Below, piece after piece: positions 22,376-32,130 of a stretch of 64,000 nucleotides of DNA. The DNA is from Rhynchopus euleeides (lineage: Eukaryota; Euglenozoa; Diplonemea; Diplonemida; Diplonemidae). The first letter of the stretch is position 1. Each line of letters starts with the position of its first letter. Both the position numbers and the translations under genes were made by a program. The notes beneath the pieces are model-generated. The model did no database searches. It was not told the origin of the DNA and worked only from the letters and a program-made list of their open reading frames with translations. The DNA lies in the NCBI GenBank assembly GCA_963210315.1, contig OY723303.1, positions 620,001-684,000 on the forward strand. The letters run 5' to 3'.

Positions 22376-23009
22376 GCGGATTGTCCCCGGCGCCTCGCCT
22401 CCGACACCCCAATCCTGCTCGCACGCTGCCGCCGCCAACTGCTGGGCATCAGCCCCGTCAGCGACGCCGCTCCCCCGGTTGTAGAAGGAGGCCCTTTGGC
22501 CCCCGCCCCCGTCGTTGGTGCCCCCGCGGGCCCCGTGATACCCCTTCGATACAGAGTCGCCTGGTGGCGATTGGGCATCAGCCCTGCCATCATCCCTCTG
22601 CACCTCCCCCGTCCCCGTGTTGATACTCCCGCTGCGCTCGAGCAAGGTACCGGCCTTGCGAGCACAGCGGCCCCCTTCCACACCTGCGACATCCGCCGCC
22701 ACCCGGGCGCCGCTGCCGTCCCCCCCGTTGTACACACAGGCCCCCTGGGCCTCCCCCGGGTCGCTGGAACCATCGGTCTCAAGCAAGGTACCGGCCTTGC
22801 GAGCCTCGTGGTCCGCCCCTTCGTCGTCCCGAGGCTCGTGCAGGGGGTACGCCCTGCGAGCCTCGCGTTCCTCCCCCGCTCCAGTGCACGCGCTGCGCTC
22901 AGCATCCCCATCAGGGGATCCCAGGGCCGCCAACGTGGAGGCGGCAGCGCGCGGCACGCAGCCTACATCGGGGGCAGTCGCTTCGTGAAGACTGCTCACC
23001 CCAGGCCCC

Positions 23010-23027
23010 TGAACTGCAGCAAGAACG
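23010..23027. repeat. Target-site duplication of the LINE, 5' side
   Basis: An exact partner of 14862-14879. On the minus strand it encodes part of the L-A-A-V-Q segment of a DUF4116 unit and is followed directly by the element's 5' leader. Confidence 0.7.
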
Positions 23028-24234
23028 ATCTCGCGATCACCCTTCAGGCTGTCGTGTGCGTACTGGAGGTTCTTGCCATCTCGTTGAACTGCAGCAAGAA
23101 CGATCTCGCAATCTCCCTTCAGGCTGTCGTGTGTGAACTCGAGTGATCCATATCGTTGAACTGCAGCAAGAACGATTTCACGATCTCCTTTCAGACTGTC
23201 GTTTGCGTGCGCGAGGCTATTGCCATAATTTTGAACTGCAGTAAGAACAATCTCACGATCTCCCTTCAGGCTGTCATGTGCGTAGTGGAGGGTGCCGCCA
23301 TTTTGTTGAACTGCAGCAAGAATGATCTCACGATCTCCCATCAGACTTTCGTGTGCGTAGCACAGGGCCCTGGCGTTCGATTGAACAGCTGCAAGAACGA
23401 TCTCACGATCTTCCTTCAGACTGTCGTGTGCATAATCGAGGTCATCGCCCCAGTGTTGAACTGCAGCAAGAACGACCTCACGATCTCCCTTCAGATTGTC
23501 ATGTGCGTAGTGGAGGTTGCTGCCAGTATGTTGAACTGCAGCAAGAATGATGCCACGATCACCCTTCAGGCTGTCGTGTGCGTACTGGAGGGACCCGCCA
23601 GCTTGTTGAACTGCAGCAAGAACGATCTCGCGATCTGCCTTCAGGTTATCGTGCGCGTGCTGAAGGGCACTCACCCATTCTCGAATGGCAGCGAGAACAA
23701 TCTCACGATCACCCTTCAGGCTGTCGTGTGCGTCCCCCAGGTTCTTGCCATTCTCTTGAACTGCTGCATGAACAAGCTCACGATCTCCCTTCACGGTGGT
23801 GTGCGCATTTTTCAACCAGCGTGGCACTTCACCCCGCCCTTTCCAGTTGTCCGTGAAGCCGTGAAATGCTTGAAGGATCTCGGCACGGGTCGTCACCCAC
23901 AGTGGGACCTGCCACAGCCCCTTCTCCCCCCTGTGCACCGCATCGAGGTGACGGTCGGGACAGAGGGTGACGTCAACCACACACCCGGCTTCGACACCTG
24001 CATGGCTGCACAGAGGCTCGTCGTCACACACCGCTTTGCCCCCACCGACAGATGCACGTCCTCTTCCTCCACACCATCAGGGTAGCGGAATGCTTCGCGT
24101 GCTTCGAGCTTCAGCCTGTCGGGCTTCTCGTCCATCCCGATGTCGACAGCGTGCGTCACGCCTGTCGCCGCATCCGTCAGGAACACCTCCATAACCACGC
24201 CTGTGTAGCAGCGCCCTGCAGGGTGGTGTGGCTC

Positions 24235-24285
24235 TGTGTGTGTTGCAATCAATCAGGGGGCTTGCGCCCGCTCAGCGTGGTGCAT
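24235..24285 (-). promoter_or_regulatory. Shared leader repeat, copy A
   Basis: This 51-bp sequence lies about 45 bp upstream of the DUF4116 gene's ATG (24192) on the minus strand. It matches 13601-13655 at all but one position and 12590-12615 over its first half. Two of the three copies sit just before coding starts, suggesting a common 5' UTR, promoter element or retroposed leader. No experimental basis exists. Confidence 0.5.
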
Positions 24286-25300
24286 CCCGACAAGTCTGTA
24301 CATGGAAAAGTCGCATGTGAAAGAGGGGTTCCCCTGCCAAAGCGGACTCCAAAAAAAAAGGGGGGCTGATGCGGGGGAGGAGGTGGGGTGGGGTGGGGTT
24401 GGGGGGAGCCACGTGCTGCCCCTTGCTTCTGGTCCTGGCGCATTTTTTGCGTTGGCTGGAATTTCAAACGCCCAGCACACACACAGACACACACAGCCAG
24501 CTACCCCACCCCTCCCCCCCTCCCCGTTTCGTTTGCCCGAGGCAGGCAGCCCAGGGCAAAACCAATGCACGCACATTATTCCACCCGCCCCAACGGGACG
24601 AAGGCTACTTCCTAGCCACACCCATCATGGACTGCTTCCAATGTGGCGACATGACTGCAGGGCACAGCACGCAGTGTGCGGGCATCCCTGTGCCAGTAGC
24701 CGGGAGACTTCATTTTATTTGTTCAATAGGGAGGTCTGCAACATCGGCAAGTTTGAACGAACGGTTTTTTTTGGAGGCCGTGTTCGTATTTCGTTCTCCC
24801 CTGGTGAGAGGGGTCGCTGTTTCGTATTCCTCCTCCGGCCGCACGGTGTGTATTTTGGCAAAAGTTCGGCGGGTTTCCCCCCCCCCCCCCCACCCCCCCC
24901 CCCACCCCCCGACGAACAGGATGGAAACACACCGAAACGCGCCGTGTTTTTTTTGGCACCCCACAGAGGGCGAATGGTACACGTGACACACACGGGCTCC
25001 ATAGTGCAGTGACGAGCAACCGACGCTACCTGTATATATCACGGCGTACTCCGCGTGATGGTGCGCAGGAAATTGCATGGACTGCAATGCTCAGATCACC
25101 GACGAAATCCTCAAAGACCGCGTGCCCGTGTGAGATCCTCTTGGATTCTTGAAATTTTTTTTTGCTATTACCTGCTCAGGTCACGGTAAAAAAAACTGTT
25201 GGCAGCGCACGTATGGACACCCATACACGCACAGATGCGCACAAACAAACTCCCCGCGGGCTGAGGTCAGGCTGGCGACCCAGGTTTTCAGGGTGACACC
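24286..25300. other. Intergenic, no gene recognised
   Basis: The stretch has poly-C (24879-24909), G-rich runs and CA repeats. Open frames here are Pro/Gly-rich on one strand and Gly-rich on the other, as expected from homopolymers. No gene or RNA is seen. Confidence 0.5.
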
Positions 25301-26517
25301 AAACAAATGCAGCGGAAAATGGCCAAAAATAGGCCAAAAAACCCCAAAATTTTTCCTATGGGAACGAACATGGGGGTCTTCGCTCCGGGTCAATTTGGGT
25401 CAACTTGGGTCAATTTGGGTCACCCTGGGGTTTTTCACCTTAGGAAAATGGGGGGCTTCGCTCCGGGTCAATCTGGGTCAGCTTGGGTCAGTGACCCGGA
25501 GCGAAGCCCCCCCCCTTAGGTGACCAAAAATAGGTGAAAAATTTTGCCTATTTTCCCTTGTGTCAAACTTGGAGTCTGACCCAAAAATCGGAATCTGTGA
25601 CCCATGGTTTATATGGGCAAACCTGAAAATTTCCGACTTTTTCCTCAATTTTTCCCACTTCCTGGCCATACCTTTCCCGACCCAAAATCAAACAAATGCA
25701 GCGGAAAATGGCCAAAAATAGGCCAAAAAACCCCAAAATTTTTCCTATGGGAACGAACATGGGGGTCTTCGCTCCGGGTCAATTTGGGTCAACTTGGGTC
25801 AATTTGGGTCACCCTGGGGGTTTTCACCTTAGGAAAATGGGGGGCTTCGCTCCGGGTCAATCTGGGTCAGCTTGGGTCAGTGACCCGGAGCGAAGCCCCC
25901 CCCTTAGGTGACCAAAAATAGGTGAAAAATTTTGCCTATTTTCCCTTGTGTCAAACTTGGAGTCTGACCCAAAAATCGGAATCTGTGACCCATGGTTTAT
26001 ATGGGCAAACCTGAAAATTTCCGACTTTTTCCTCAATTTTTCCCACTTCCTGGCCATACCTTTCCCGACCCAAAATCAAACAAATGCAGCGGAAAATGGC
26101 CAAAAATAGGCCAAAAAACCCCAAAATTTTTCCTATGGGAACGAACATGGGGGTCTTCGCTCCGGGTCAATTTGGGTCAACTTGGGTCAATTTGGGTCAC
26201 CCTGGGGGTTTTCACCTTAGGAAAATGGGGGGCTTCGCTCCGGGTCAATCTGGGTCAGCTTGGGTCAGTGACCCGGAGCGAAGCCCCCCCCTTAGGTGAC
26301 CAAAAATAGGTGAAAAATTTTGCCTATTTTCCCTTGTGTCAAACTTGGAGTCTGACCCAAAAATCGGAATCTGTGACCCATGGTTTATATGGGCAAACCT
26401 GAAAATTTCCGACTTTTTCCTCAATTTTTCCCACTTCCTGGCCATACCTTTCCCGACCCAAAATCAAACAAATGCAGCGGAAAATGGCCAAAAATAGGCC
26501 AAAAAACCCCAAAATTT
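25301..26517 (+). repeat. Tandem repeat, 388-bp unit, three copies plus part
   Basis: Units start at 25301, 25690, 26078 and 26466 (AAACAAATGCAGCGG). The first three are full length and nearly identical; the fourth stops after ~52 bp where it meets a CCGGGGGGCTTCGCCCCCCGG palindrome. Each unit contains runs of GGGTCAA-type heptads and a CTTCGCTCCGGGTCA...TGACCCGGAGCGAAG inverted repeat. The ~105-codon open frames recur only because the unit recurs; I see no protein character. Confidence 0.92.
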
Positions 26518-27293
26518 TTTCCGGGGGGCTTCGCCCCCCGGTCCCCCCTTGCGTGGGGGGCTTCGCCCCCCACGCCACACGCACCTCCCGGCCGGTGGCC
26601 GGTTCGGTCGTCGTCGGCTGCGCTCAAAGGGCGTGCGGTAGCCGACGCCCTTTTGTGCTCGCCTCCTCCTCCCACACTTCAGTGTGTCGTTTCAGGTGAC
26701 TCCGTGTTCCTGCTTTGTTCTTCTGTCGACTGGGACGGGCCAGTCCTCGTGGGTTGCCGCCCGGTGTGTCCTCCCCCGGGACACCCTCCTCCTCCCACCA
26801 CTTGCATCTGGTTCAGCTTCAGTGAGAGCTGAGCGGGAGCCATACTTGCTCTCTTGGACCAATTGTTCGCAGTCCTGCATCATGACGAGTTAGGTATTGC
26901 CCAGTCGCAGCCATCCCCCGTCCCAGGTGTTCTCCCGTGGGCCAGCTCACCATCTGCAGGTCACCCCGTCACACACCAGTGGGCAGGCCCTGTCAACGAA
27001 ATCGATGTGACTGCTCTTGCCGCAGGGCAACGGATGTGGGCCTGCATTGCATCCTGTTGCCGCTCAGTTCTGTTCCCACCGGAGCTTCTTCTTGCGCCGC
27101 AGATCGAACAGCCTTTCGTGTGGTCGGCGCCGATCTTGTATAGAACGTAGGCAGTAGGCTGCTGTGGGTGACCTGCAGGTTACCCGTCCCTTTCGTGTAG
27201 GCAGCGCGAGAGGTGCGATGGTTTTGTGGGAGCACGGCAGCTGCCCCACACTCCATGCTGCTCTCTTGTCTGCTGTTTATGTTGAACAAGGTC
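26518..27293. other. GC-rich palindromes, no gene recognised
   Basis: The first ~60 bp are clustered GGGGGGCTTCGCCCCCC-type palindromes. The rest is mixed sequence with short open frames and no recognisable domain. Confidence 0.5.
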
Positions 27294-27875
27294 TGGCTGC
27301 CAGTGATCTCGCTGGGGGTCGGGCAAACTAAAAAAGAGGTCGGGCACAGGGTGGCCGAGCTCGCGAGAAAAAAAGTGCAGCCCAACCCCGCCCCGACTTC
27401 CCGTGGTATGATGCAAACAGGATCGAATGCACGGCCACAGAACATTTTCACCCAATTCGAGAGGCACCGGATGTTGCTGCCTTTGGTCGTCCTGCTGGAT
27501 CAAAAATCAGGAATCCAGCCCCCCAGCCGCCGGAGGCCACGGTAGTGAACATCCTGAAAGTCTTCGAAGGCTAGTCCCCACACCGGTTGGTGCTGTTGCA
27601 CATTCCAGGCGGGGATGGTCCTTCGCTTGGGGCATGATGAGGTGCGCTTCGATGAACACCATCAAGCCCCCAGCATGCCGTTGGGTTTTCATACGCTGCG
27701 GCGCATGAAAACTCGGCCACAAGGCCGAACCCAAAAGCCCCAAAATCTGACCCGGGAGGTAGGGCCGAGGGTAGGGCCATGCCACCCCTGGCGGCCCACC
27801 CTCCCAAACAATTACAGAAAAAGGGAGGTGGGGCCGCGGCCCCCTGCCAGCCCTGGCACGGGATCACTGCTGGCG
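27294..27875 (-). repeat. Dispersed repeat R1, copy b
   Basis: An inverted copy of 4018-4765 with a ~135-bp internal deletion and moderate divergence. It is bordered on the right by sequence also shared with the 6.5-kb region (28107-28140 matches 6487-6520: GCTAAACTGGACCCAACTCC). Confidence 0.75.
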
Positions 27876-28633
27876 GGTAGTTCAGGCTCGTGGCCCTCCT
27901 CGTTCCGATAGCCCCTCGGACATCCAAATGATTCACGTGCAGCAGCCCATGCGCAGAGAACGGTGTGCCGTCTTGTACAGCAACTGTTGGACAACTGTTG
28001 AAATCGTTTTTCACCAAAAAAAATCACTCTGCGGGCCAAGTCGAAGATTTTTCTGGGGACTTTTGGTGTCCCCAATTTTTCAATTTTCGAAAAATAAGCT
28101 CACTTTGCTAAACTGGACCCAACTCCCCACACTCTTTTTTTCCGACTTTTTCACGGGGTTTTTCCGGTTTTTTTTGGTTTTTTTTGGCGGATGGAGCGAA
28201 GACCCCCAGTGAATCTCAAGAGAGAAGGTAGCAACGACAGTTTGTGTTCTTCGAACGCAGAACACCCCACCAGCCTGCCGGGCGTGTGAAGTGTTCGCAA
28301 GGATCCGCACGGTGAAAAGTTTCCTGAGTTGGCTACGCCGAACTTACAAAAAAAAACATACCGGAAACAAGCCACCCCCCCCCCCGCCTCCCGCCTCCCA
28401 CCCCCCCCCCCTCTCTCTCGTCTCACCAGAGGGGCTGCGAAAGAGCACGGCCCAAAAAAATAGGCTTGTCTGTTTTTGGTTGTGCGTACTACCAGGGGGG
28501 GAAAAAGCAGAGGCTTAGCTTGGGGGGGTAAACTCGGTCAGCTGACCGAGTTTCAGCCAAACCCGGAAAAAAACTCGGTCAGCCCAAAAAACAAAAAATA
28601 AGTATAAATTTCCGGGGGGAAAGTGGATTTTTC

Positions 28634-29194
28634 TTGGGGTGCAGCAGCACAGGAGGTGAAGCACGCGTGCGAGCGAACGCGAACGCCCCATTCTCCTTCT
28701 GTCCCGTATTCGTCGCTAGCGTAAGAATAACGTCAGCAGTCTCGAATTCCGTCTCCCGGCAACATGGCACGCAGGTGCAGGAGGCTCTGGGCTACATCGC
28801 TGATCATTACCTGGCACCTCTCCCGGGGATTACTGGTGCGTACCCTTGCCCGGACTTCAATGCCCCAGCACACCCACCGAAGTGGGCACAGGCGCACAAG
28901 GCTGCCCTTCTGCGTGCCCGGGTGTCTGTTCCGAGATTCGGAGGTTGGGCCTGCGTGATCTGCAGGAGGTTAAACCTCGCTCTCACGTACCCAGCAACAT
29001 GCAAGCTACTCCAGCTTGCATCTATGCTTCCGCTGGGCACTGCTTCTGTTGAACGCTTGTTTTCCAAGGTCCGCCTTGTCTCCACCAGGCTTCGCCAACT
29101 GAGCAACGAAAGCCTTGCAAATGTACTCTTTGTGGGAGTGGAATGTCGCGGAGATTCACAGGGTATCCCCGAAGCCACTCTTGCGAGGTCCTAG
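28634..29194 (+). pseudogene. hAT transposase C-terminal fragment, copy 1
   Basis: The ~186-codon frame has no ATG start and ends with TAG at 29192-29194, exactly where a small foldback begins. The last third matches the hAT C-terminal dimerisation region: L-P-L-G-T-A-S-V-E-R-L-F-S-K, then S-T-R-L-R-Q-L, then L-A-N-V-L. The upstream part includes N-L-A-L-T-Y-P-A and a W-rich segment of the same domain. The catalytic core is missing, so this is a remnant. The same protein is read from the copy at 47599-48242. Confidence 0.8.
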
Positions 29195-29370
29195 GGTACC
29201 CCCGAGGAGAATGTCACCCCCCTCGAGGGCCCAGGGCCGAGGGGGGGTGCCATTCTTCCCAGCCGCTACACAGGGCAACCGTTGAAGAATGTCACCCCCT
29301 CTGTACAGGGTGGCCCTTGGAGCCCAAGCGGAGGCCGAGGGGGGGTGACATTCTCTCGGGTACCCGAGTA
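29192..29370. mobile_element. Small foldback inside hAT copy 1
   Basis: Inverted ends GGGTACC-CCGAG-AGAATGTCACCCCC (29194 onward) and the reverse at about 29337-29365 enclose ~170 bp with a second, inner AATGTCACCCCC pair. The same structure is present in the inverted hAT copy (about 47423-47602), so it was acquired before the two copies separated. Confidence 0.65.
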
Positions 29371-29826
29371 GGGCAAATCAACTGTGTGTACTGTGACCGA
29401 GTCTGACCGAGTTTCGGCCCCAACCCCAAAATCCAAGCTAAGCCCCTGGAAAAAGGTGGTTCAAAAAAATACGCTTCAGGGTATAGCATAAGCGGCAGTA
29501 GGCATTCGACTGGCATTCGACAGCGGGGGGGCATAGTGTGTTCTGTTCAAAGGAATGGCACATCATGCAAACGGAGGTGGCCCGCGATAAAGCAGATGAT
29601 ACCCGTTGCATCTCCTGGCGTTAATGCTGAGCAGATCTCCCACACATGAGGGCAAATCATGCACTCAGCCTGGAAACACCTCTTGCTCCTCCCGCCGCAT
29701 GATTCACTGCTTATTCCCGACAGACTGCCCTTCGGCGACAGGCACCTCAGGTCGGAACGCAACGGATTCCCCTCCATGAGTGGGGGGGGGGGGTAGGGGG
29801 GGTCAAATGGGGGTGACAAACACGAT

Positions 29827-30902
29827 TTTTCAAAAAACCGGCGCAGAGGCCCCAAAGCCCCCGTAAACCCTCCAAACCCCCCCAGATCGGTCCGGAAACC
29901 CATCGAACCCCACTTTTCCACCATTCCGGGCACCTCAGGTGCCCGAATTGGGGTACCTAAATTTTGTGCCACCGTTTGGTACCGTACAGTGCCACTGTGT
30001 GGGAGGTTGAAAAAGAAAATGCCCCAACACCCCACATCTGAGGGTTGCAATGCATGTTGCTTGCCAACCACGTCATCCGGTGGGTGTCAGGCGCTATGTA
30101 GGTGGCATCAGCCAGGTCTTCGATGAGTTCTGGCTTGTATATGTACCTCCCTGCCACCATGCACCGGGAGGCTGCCTGTAGGTAAGGAACAAGTCCAGAT
30201 GGTCGTGTGATTCCTGTGCAGCAGTGCTCCACAACCGGGATGTGTTGACAACGACTGTTGCAACACGAGCTGTACATTCCGGGAACACACGAAGTGCGCT
30301 GTCGTGGTACCCATTGTGCCAGAATTGGTAGTTGCTGCGGTCTACTTTGCCTGGCCCAAGAGCACTGGTACTGAACGGTGCAATATGCGTGGCGAGGTGA
30401 ATACAACGGAAGCGCGCAAAGTCGATACAGCTCTCGGATGGCGGGTGGTGGTACCACTAGTGTGTGACGTTCACTCGAGGATACAACGCATCACAATGAA
30501 TCAGCAACCGTGGACCGAGTACAATACGCTCTCTGTGGCTGGTGTGGGGGACAAAGGCAGTGCCTGTGCCGCAGGCAGGGAGGTACATATACAAGCCAGA
30601 ACTCATCGAAGACCTGGCTGATGCCACCTACATAGCGCCTGACACCCACCGGATGACGTGGTTGGCGAGCAACATGCATTGCAACCCTCAGATGTGGGGT
30701 GTTGGGGCATTTTCTTTTCCAACCTCCCACACAGTGGCACTGTACGGTACCAAACGGTGGCACAAAATTTAGGTACCCCAATTCGGGCACCTGAGGTGCC
30801 CGGAATGGTGGAAAAGTGGGGTTCGATGGGTTTCCAGACCGATCTGGGGGGGTTTGGAGGGTTTACGGGGGCTTTGGGGCCTCTGCGCCGGTTTTTTGAA
30901 AA
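29827..30902. mobile_element. Foldback element with 329-bp inverted arms
   Basis: The arms 29827-30155 and 30574-30902 are inverted copies of equal length with about three mismatches, separated by a 418-bp spacer. The outermost bases are TTTTCAAAAAACCGG. No transposase is seen and no clear target duplication flanks it. Open frames within the arms mirror each other and are not supported as genes. Confidence 0.85.
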
Positions 30903-31338
30903 TACAGCAGCAGTCTCTCGAGTCTTCCTTTCAGATGATTTTTGCATTGATCGCTTCCACCTCAACCCGTCACTCGTCACGCGTTTTTTTTTCTCGCTGG
31001 CGCTAGTGATGTCGGCTGGCAGAAAAAACACACAACAAAACCCCCCCCCCCCCCGCGTGTCGAGTGACCTTACCTGTCTGAAGTACAGAAAATGTGTCGG
31101 GTTGGGTGGAGCATACACACACACATACACATATGTTCACACAACACAGGGCAAACCGCACAAACGTGTTCACACATCCGGCATCCTATGCGAAATACCC
31201 GCCGCTCCCCGGGAGCTGTTGCGGGAACCATCTGCTCTTCCGACCCACCGAGACTCTTGCCGTATTTTCTCTACCACACGGGGTGTGTTTTACCAAAAAT
31301 CGTGTTTATCCACGTAAAAGGGGGGCATTTGACCCCCC

Positions 31339-32130
31339 CTAGGGCAGTGATAGAAAATACGTAAAAAACGTTCAACGTATTTGAACGTTCAACGTATTTT
31401 TAAAAAAATCGTCGAAGTTGAACGTTTTTTTGGCTTTTGAACGTTTTCACCCACTGGGTGCACTCTCCCCATGAAATGCCCCTTATCAGTAGGGGATGGG
31501 CCAACAGCACACACTAAAGGGGACACCTGTAGGATGGAGAGTGTCACGCGTGGCGAAAAGTCGGTGAAAAAGGGGTTCTGTAGTCCGAGAGGGGGCGGGA
31601 CCCGGAAAGGGGTGGTTGGTACCCCCTCTTCTCAGGGTTGAACTCCGGAAAATCGGGGGTACCAACCCCCTCTCGACCTATCTCCCAGTTTTACCCCACT
31701 CGACCGGCTGGAGTCCGTCCAGCCCAGTCGAGCTTGCTTGGCTGGGCTACGGGTACAGGACGTATGGGATATCCCGCATAGGAGAACCGTATGGGATATC
31801 CCACCGGCAGGGGTTCACCTCAACTGCACCAGCCCGCTTCATGGAGCCTGCGGCACCACAAAGGACAACGGATCTGTTGTCGACTGCATCGCGAAGCAAG
31901 TCGTTGCAAAATCGTGCTCCAAGGACGTCTTCCGCACGGTTGTCGTTCGTGCCACCAACTCGCCCTTGCTCTGCTTGAGGAAAGGTGGGCTTGTGACTGG
32001 TGGCCCCTGCAGACGGTAGGCAATGTGAGAAACGTTCAAATACGCTGAACGTTCAACGTATTTGAACGTTCAACGTATTTTTAAAATCGGGATTCTGAAA
32101 AATACGCGTATTTTGCCTTCACTGCCCTAG
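31339..32130. mobile_element. Short TIR element with AACGTTCAACGTATTT repeats
   Basis: The ends read CCTAGGGCAGTGA (31339) and its inverse TCACTGCCCTAGG (ending ~32130). Just inside each end are several copies of AACGTTCAACGTATTTGAACG. Flanks are C runs on the left and G runs on the right, so a target duplication cannot be read. The ~600-bp interior has no recognisable protein and this is probably a MITE-like element. Confidence 0.65.

Larger units (their letters stand above)
14880..23009 (-). mobile_element. Two-ORF non-LTR retrotransposon (APE type)
   Basis: An 8.1-kb element lies in the minus orientation. From its 5' end it has ~630 bp of leader with repeated blocks (around 22636 and 22778, GCAAGGTACCGGCCTTGCGAG), ORF1 (22375-19631), ORF2 (19628-14955) and a ~75-bp 3' tail without a poly-A tract. 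It is flanked by an 18-bp direct repeat inside a DUF4116 coding unit, as expected from target-primed reverse transcription. The apurinic-type endonuclease, reverse transcriptase and C-terminal zinc knuckle place it among LINE-like elements. An OTU protease has been described in the RandI/Dualen group of algal LINEs, which is a possible relative. ORF2 carries one in-frame TGA, so this copy is probably inactive unless the stop is read through. Confidence 0.88.
14543..24192 (-). pseudogene. Ubiquitin-like + DUF4116 repeat gene, split by a LINE
   Basis: The host gene has two parts: 24192-23010 and 14879-14543. The first begins at ATG 24192 with ~75 residues resembling a ubiquitin-like fold (E-E-E-D-V-H-L-S-V-G-G-K, then V-C-D-D-E-P-L, then V-D-V-T-L). 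About ten full 25-residue units follow, pattern L-K-G-D-R-E-I-V-L-A-A-V-Q-x5-L-x-Y-A-H-D-S, plus half of an eleventh. The second part completes that unit and adds four more before a stop at 14543. This is the DUF4116 repeat family, whose function is unknown; ubiquitin-like plus repeats suggests a protein-interaction role. The gene is broken by the retrotransposon (14880-23009) and also by a one-base shift in a G run at about 24040-24044, where five Gs stand in place of an expected six. Either break would stop normal expression. The shift may be a sequencing error. Confidence 0.75.
28508..29448 (+). mobile_element. hAT element, copy 1 (deleted)
   Basis: The inverted ends are CAGAGGCTTAGCTTGG (28508) and CCAAGCTAAGCCCCTG (ending 29448). 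A 7-bp direct repeat GAAAAAG abuts both ends, an imperfect version of the 8-bp duplication expected for hAT. The same element, inverted and nearly identical, is at 47345-49472. It carries a transposase C-terminal fragment and a small foldback at about 29192-29370. It is too short for a complete transposase. Confidence 0.85.

Noticed and set aside
14896-24085. Long plus-strand open frames opposite the LINE and DUF4116 gene
   Set aside because: They are antisense shadows of strong minus-strand coding sequence; the translations are Arg/Pro/Ser-rich and lack domains.
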